Shown: one piece after another, positions 59,097 to 64,000 of the stretch
Layout of the letters: every line of letters starts with the position of its first letter
How positions within the stretch are numbered: the stretch's first letter is position 1
Assembly: GCF_000002425.4 (NCBI RefSeq)
Contig: NC_037253.1
Span: 8,365,176 to 8,429,175, forward strand
Origin: Physcomitrium patens
Taxonomy: Eukaryota > Streptophyta > Bryopsida > Funariales > Funariaceae
Length of the DNA: 64,000 bases
Reading direction: 5' to 3'
The notes under the pieces: generated by a model
Databases searched by the model: none
What the model was told of the DNA's origin: nothing
What the model saw: the letters and a program-made list of their open reading frames with translations, nothing else
Translations under genes and position numbers: made by a program

Positions 59097-62000
59097 ATGC
59101 AGCTGGAACCTTGTACAATTCCTAATGAAGGTCCTATCCTCTCCTCAGAACCCTCTCCTTGTTTTATAATAGACTTATATTTAGGACCTAAGAATTACAA
59201 AGCCTCTGCTTTATTAGATTCAGGAGCCTCAGCATGTTTTTTAGATGAACAATTTGTTAAAAGTCGTAAAATATCTTTTGTACAGAAACCTAAACCAGTA
59301 CATGTAGAAGTCATAGATGGTCGTCCCTTGTCTTCTGGAGGTGTCACTCATGAAACTCATCCTATAAAAGTAACAATAGACGGTCATGATAGCTACATAG
59401 CTTTTAACATAATTAAATCCCCGTCCAATCCAGTTATTTTAGGTTTATCCTGGCTAGAAAAATATAATCCTCGAATAGATTGGAATTTGCGTAAACTTGA
59501 CTTTTCCTAGAGCGTTATTAATAGTTCTACTAACCAAGTAAAAAATTATAAGTCTAGTATAGTAAAACCCGTACTGATAGGTGCAAAAGCATTTATACAC
59601 ACAGCAAAAGAAGGATCAACTTTTGCTATTTATACTGCACCTATTTCTGAAAACGTAAAGACTTCAAGTGGCATTCCAAGTCAATATCAGGAGTATCAAG
59701 ACGTTTTTGAGAAAAAGAATGCAGATATTCTTCCTGAGCATCGTCCATATGATTGTTCAATTGACCTCAAGGAAGGAACTCAGCCACCATTTGGACCAAT
59801 TTACAGTTTATCGCAAGATGAGATGGCTGAACTCAAGACATATATTGACGAGAATTTAGCGAAGAATTTCATACGCCATTCAAAATCTCCAGCAGGAGCT
59901 CCAATTCTATTCGTAAAGAAAAAAGATGGATCTTTACGAATGTGTGTTGATTATCGAGGACTCAACAAGATCACAATCAAGAACAGGTATCCATTACCTT
60001 TGATATCAGGACTCCTTGACCAGTTGAATCAAGCTAAGATCTATACAAAAATAGATCTAAGAGGAGCATATAATCTAGTACGGATCAAAAAAGGAGATGA
60101 ATGGAAGACTGGGTTTCGAACCAAGTATGGACATTTCGAATATAATGTCATGCCCTTTGGACTCACGAATGCACCAGCTGCTTTTCAACATCTCATGAAT
60201 GATGTATTTCGTGAATTCTTAGACAATTTTGTTGTCTGATATCTAGACAATATCTTGATCTATTCTAAGAACGTCGAAGAACATGAAATACATGTTCGTC
60301 AAGTATTACAAAAACTTACAGATGCAGGATTGTACGCCAAGATGGAAAAGTGTGTATTTCACACTACTCAAGTTGACTTTTTAGGATACATCATTTCAAA
60401 TGATGGTCTCATGATGGATTCTAAGAAAGTCCAAACAATCATGGATTGGAAGATTCCAAGGACAGTAAGAGATGTCCAATGTTTCTTGGGATTTGCCAAT
60501 TACTATCGGATCTTCATCAAAGATTTCTCACGAGTTGCAGCTCCACTTATACGCTTGACTAGTAAAGATAAATTTCAATGGAATCAAGAAGCGGAAGCAG
60601 CATTTGAAGCCTTGAAGACATCGTTTGTCTCTGCATCAGTCTTATATCGTGTTGACTTTTCCAAGGCATTTTTTATGGAAACAGATGCATCAGATTTTAC
60701 ATTGGGTGCAGTTTTATCACAAATGGGAACAGATGACAAACTTCATCCGATAGCTTTTCATTCAAGAAAATTCTCAGCAGTCGAGATCAATTATGAGATC
60801 CACGATAAAGAACTTCTTGCGATCATGGATTCCTTTCAAGAATGGCGTCATTATCTAGAAGGCGCTTCTAGTCCAGTCACTGTGTATACAGATCACAAGA
60901 ACCTCGAGTATTTCATGTCAGAACGCTTGTTGAATCGTCGTCAAGCTCGTTGGAGTATGTCTTTGTCAAGATTCGAGTTCATTATCACTTATCGGCCAGG
61001 AAAACAACAAGGTTTGTCCGATGCCCTATCTAGACGTTCTTATTTTGCACCAAAAGAAGGAGATGCAACTTTTGAGCAACAAAGAACGGTCCTCTTGAAA
61101 CCAGAGCAATTTCATCTCCGAGCAATGAAATCAACATTGATTGTTGATTCAACTTTTCTCAAGCAAATCCAGTCCAGTATGTCCTCAGACCCTCTTGTTC
61201 ATGATATCGAGAATAATTCTTCCAAGTCTCATGATTCTTCTAAGTTCGAGTTCAAGAATAATCTATTATATTTTGAAGGACGCCTATATGTTCCAGAAGG
61301 AGAAGCACGTTTACGTGTTCTTCAAGCACGTCATGACTTTCCAGCAGCAGGGCACTTTGGATATAATAAGACTTTGGAACTCATATCAAGAGATTTTTGG
61401 TGGCCACAAATGTGGAAGTCAGTCAAAGACTTTGTACAATCATGTGATATTTGTTCAAGATCAAAAATTCCTCGTCATCGACCTTACAGACTTCTTCAGC
61501 CATTACCTATACCAGAACAACCATGGTCTTCTGTTTCTATGGATTTCATCACAGATCTTTCAAGCTCAAGATCTTATGATTCTATATTTGTGATAGTAGA
61601 TCGTTTCACCAAGATGGCACATTTTGTGCCATGTACAAAATCTATCACAGGTGAAGAAATAGCTAAGCTTTTCATTGATAATATCTATCGCTATCATGGA
61701 TTACCTAAAGATATCATATCGGATAGGGGAACTCAATTTGTGTCAAGATTCTGGAGGACCCTTTTCAAGATTTTAAAAGTGGACATAAAGCTATCTTCGG
61801 CTTTCCATCCTCAAAACGATGGACAAACAGAGCGCGTAAACTAAGTCTTGGAGCAGTATTTAAGGTGTACTATCAACTACCAACAAGATGATTGGATAAC
61901 CCTTCTGCCATTGGCAGAGTTTGCTTATAATAATACGGTACATTCTTCCACGCAACAAACACCTTTCTTTGCCAATTATGGCTATCATCCACGACTTGAT

Positions 62001-62585
62001 ACTTTTGATTTTTTAAAAGTTGATAATCCTGCAGCAGAAGATATGGCAAATCGGTTGTCAGAGTTACATGCAATAATGAAGACACAATTGAAGGAAGCTC
62101 AAGAACGACAAAAGATAAACGTAGATCTATATCGTAAGGAGCAACCACAACTCAACGTGGGTGATAAGGTATGACTACTTCGTCGCAATATCAAGACTAC
62201 TCGACCTTGTGACATGTTGGACTATTGTAGGCTTGGCCCCTTTTCTGTTTCTGAACAGATCAATCCAGTTGCATATCGGTTACATCTACCGGAGTCAATG
62301 AAGATCCATCCTGTATTCCACGTGTCTCTTCTTGAACCATATAAGACAGTGGATATACAAGGAAGAAGACAAATGCCACCGCCTCCTATAGAAGTAGATA
62401 ATAATGAAGAATTTGAAGTGGAAGAGATATTAGACTCAAGGCAGCGCCGAAATAAGCTGGAATATCTTGTTCATTGGCGCGGATATGATATTAGTGAACG
62501 CACATGGGAGCCATCCAGGAATCTAGCAAATGCATTCGCTAAAGTCAAAGTTTTTCATCAACGACATCCATCAAAACCAAGATGA
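59097..62585 (+). pseudogene. pol: pol and chromodomain region of copy B
   Basis: Protease (DSGAS near 59217), RT (about 59820-60420), RNase H (about 60675-61000), integrase zinc region and core (about 61330-61850), GPY/F-like segment and chromodomain (about 62225-62560), in the same order as copy A. Several breaks. Apart from these it is very close to A, which speaks for a recent common source or conversion between the two. Confidence 0.85.
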
Positions 62586-62679
62586 AAATCTCTCTTATAA
62601 AAGAGACAAGATTGAGACAAGATAACATTCAATTTTCTATCCTTTTTTGTAACTTCTTTACATTTGTGACGCTAATTAG

Positions 62680-63102
62680 ATGGAGAGCCAACAACCAGCG
62701 GATTCAACTCAAGAACCTTCGTTTGCTGACCTGCCGGACGAGACATTACGATTGTCACAACCTTCAAGACGACGCAATTGAGATGAAGATCTTCAAGAAC
62801 GATATGTTCTTCCTCGAATAGATGGTGAGATACAACACGTTTGGTATCACGATTTGGGAAGGGACTCCCGATGTTTGGTGATTTTGCTAGAGGTAGGAAC
62901 AACTCCTGATGGTGTTCCAAATATTCTATTCGAAGGAAGTTACGAAGGCCTCAACAATGATCAAATAACTGGGTGGTCTTCCCGCCCTGGTATGGGATAC
63001 TACCGATGGTTGAGAGGCCCTATCAATCATCTTCGAAGAGAACATAGATCAGAGTATGTGGCGAATACAATTCGTCGCATCATAGATTTCCTCAACATAT
63101 GA
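62680..63102 (+). pseudogene. Uncharacterised 3' accessory region, copy B
   Basis: Equivalent of 22343-22765 in copy A; the piece 62854-63102 ends RRIIDFLNI. It occupies the same place between chromodomain and polypurine tract. Function unknown. Confidence 0.45.
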
Positions 63103-63129
63103 TGACCGCTCCTCGTGGAACTCGTCTCT

Positions 63130-63140
63130 AGAAGGGGGGG
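63130..63140 (+). promoter_or_regulatory. Polypurine tract of copy B
   Basis: AGAAGGGGGGG, 3 nt before the 3' LTR, identical to copy A. Confidence 0.9.
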
Positions 63141-63143
63141 TAA

Positions 63144-63695
63144 TGTTATGGTCATAATCATGTAAGCTAATAATTACATATAGAAATAGGTAGAAGTAAG
63201 TAAAAGTAGATAAAAGTAAGTTAATTCTATAATATTTAATATAGAAGCTTCCTAGAAACTTCCTAGACGCTGCTTTGACTTCATAGGTGTCTTTAATTGA
63301 CTTTTTGGATTAGAAACGTGGTCAACAAGTTGGCCATGTGCCACACATGTTGTTAGCTTGAAGATCAAGCTAACTATGTGGCCCACACGTAGAAAAACTT
63401 GCCTTGTAAGTCAAGGCATGTGTCCTACAAAGTCAACACATATTGGAGGTCCTATAGAACGTCGCCACGTAGCCCCTAGTTAGATAGTATATATAGAGAC
63501 AAGAGTGAAGGCTTCTTCACTCTTGTCAACTCCTTTCTTGCTTCTAGTCTTGGTTCAAGAGTCTTTAGTTTCTTGTCTTGTGGCAATAGCCATTCCAGTT
63601 TCCTTTTAATATATGTACTTGTTTATATTTTGACTTATTATATCGAGATAGCCTTTTTGTGTATATTTTCCTTCATCGAGTCTTTGTCCTTGACA
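63144..63695 (+). repeat. 3' LTR of copy B
   Basis: 552 bp ending CCTTGACA at 63695, followed by CTTCC. Its first dozen bases show several C-to-T differences from the family norm. It differs at about 13 sites from the 5' LTR of B. Confidence 0.95.
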
Positions 63696-63700
63696 CTTCC

Positions 63701-63847
63701 ATTAAGTGTAGAGAAGATTGCATAGCCATGGATTGAATTACCAATTACAGTATTTGCTTTGGGTACATCAATGCCATCACTTGATAGTTTAAGGTCATCT
63801 CAGACCAATATTTTATAACTTTTGTTTATAAAAATTGTGTAAAAAAC

Positions 63848-63900
<53 letters not shown>

Positions 63901-64000
63901 TTATAAATGTATTTAATTTTAAGTAATATATTTTTATAAAATATATTATTTTAAATTATATGTAATAAAATTTATTTTATAAAATTTTAATTTAAAAGTA
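63701..64000. other. Right edge: AT-rich DNA with a compound (CA)n(TA)n microsatellite
   Basis: A CA run at about 63846-63881 passes directly into a TA run to about 63902. No gene was seen. Confidence 0.8.

Larger units (their letters stand above)
57325..63695 (+). mobile_element. Chromovirus copy B (family 1), young
   Basis: A full-length copy of 6371 bp, flanked by a perfect target duplication CTTCC (57320-57324 and 63696-63700). It has the same order of parts as copy A and very high identity through gag and pol. About six to eight breaks, so it is more damaged than A. The LTRs differ at about 13 sites, most of them separating 5' from 3' LTR types that are shared with copy A. A T-rich spacer of 109 bp separates it from solo LTR F. 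Confidence 0.95.

Noticed and set aside
1-64000. CRISPR arrays, rRNA genes, tRNA genes
   Set aside because: No regularly spaced direct repeats with unique spacers, and no tRNA T-arm or anticodon-arm pattern or rRNA-like conserved words were seen.

Overview
The window looks like nuclear DNA of a land plant, most likely a moss or another non-seed plant. Three things suggest this: one recognisable host gene is an intron-containing plant-type secreted glycine-rich protein; one decayed Ty3/gypsy element carries a plant-style tRNA-Asp primer-binding site; and the dominant element family is a chromodomain Ty3/gypsy element of the Tf1/sushi/Tcn1 type, a kind reported from fungi and mosses rather than flowering plants. 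The species is inference. No database was searched.

Most of the window is retroelement fossils and AT-rich decayed repeats. Family 1 (the chromovirus) is present as two young, nearly full-length + strand copies: A (16987-23358, target duplication TAAGG) and B (57325-63695, target duplication CTTCC). There is also an older full-length - strand copy C (2045-8477), two strongly decayed - strand copies D (29270-31505) and E (41325-47463), a + strand 3'-end fragment G (23890-24659), a solo LTR F (56678-57215) and small gag scraps. Family 2 is a second Ty3/gypsy lineage, at 1-1740 (-) and 24660-28333 (+). Family 3 lies at about 10271-14215 (+) and has the tRNA-Asp-like primer site. Between them are AT-rich dispersed repeats of unknown class, called R1, R2 and R3 here, with several copies each.

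Three stretches have more balanced base composition: 32300-35110, a small island at 38690-39060, and 48500-56220. The only host gene I can model with confidence is on the - strand at 50417-51354. It is a two-exon gene for a 166-residue secreted glycine-rich (cell-wall type) protein ending in 40 consecutive glycines, with a predicted GC-AG intron and a (TA)n tract in the TATA position. The rest of these stretches gives no gene I can recognise.

The most interesting signal is in family 1. Two bases after the 5' LTR lies an 11-nt sequence exactly complementary to 11 nt inside the LTR that begin 31 nt downstream of the TATA box, the expected transcript start. This is the layout of self-primed reverse transcription known from Tf1. 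It is present in A, B and the much older copy C. A perfect 13-bp hairpin overlaps the same point. Family 1 also has an unexplained coding-like region between the chromodomain and the polypurine tract, and the 5' LTRs of A and B are far more alike than either is to its own 3' LTR.
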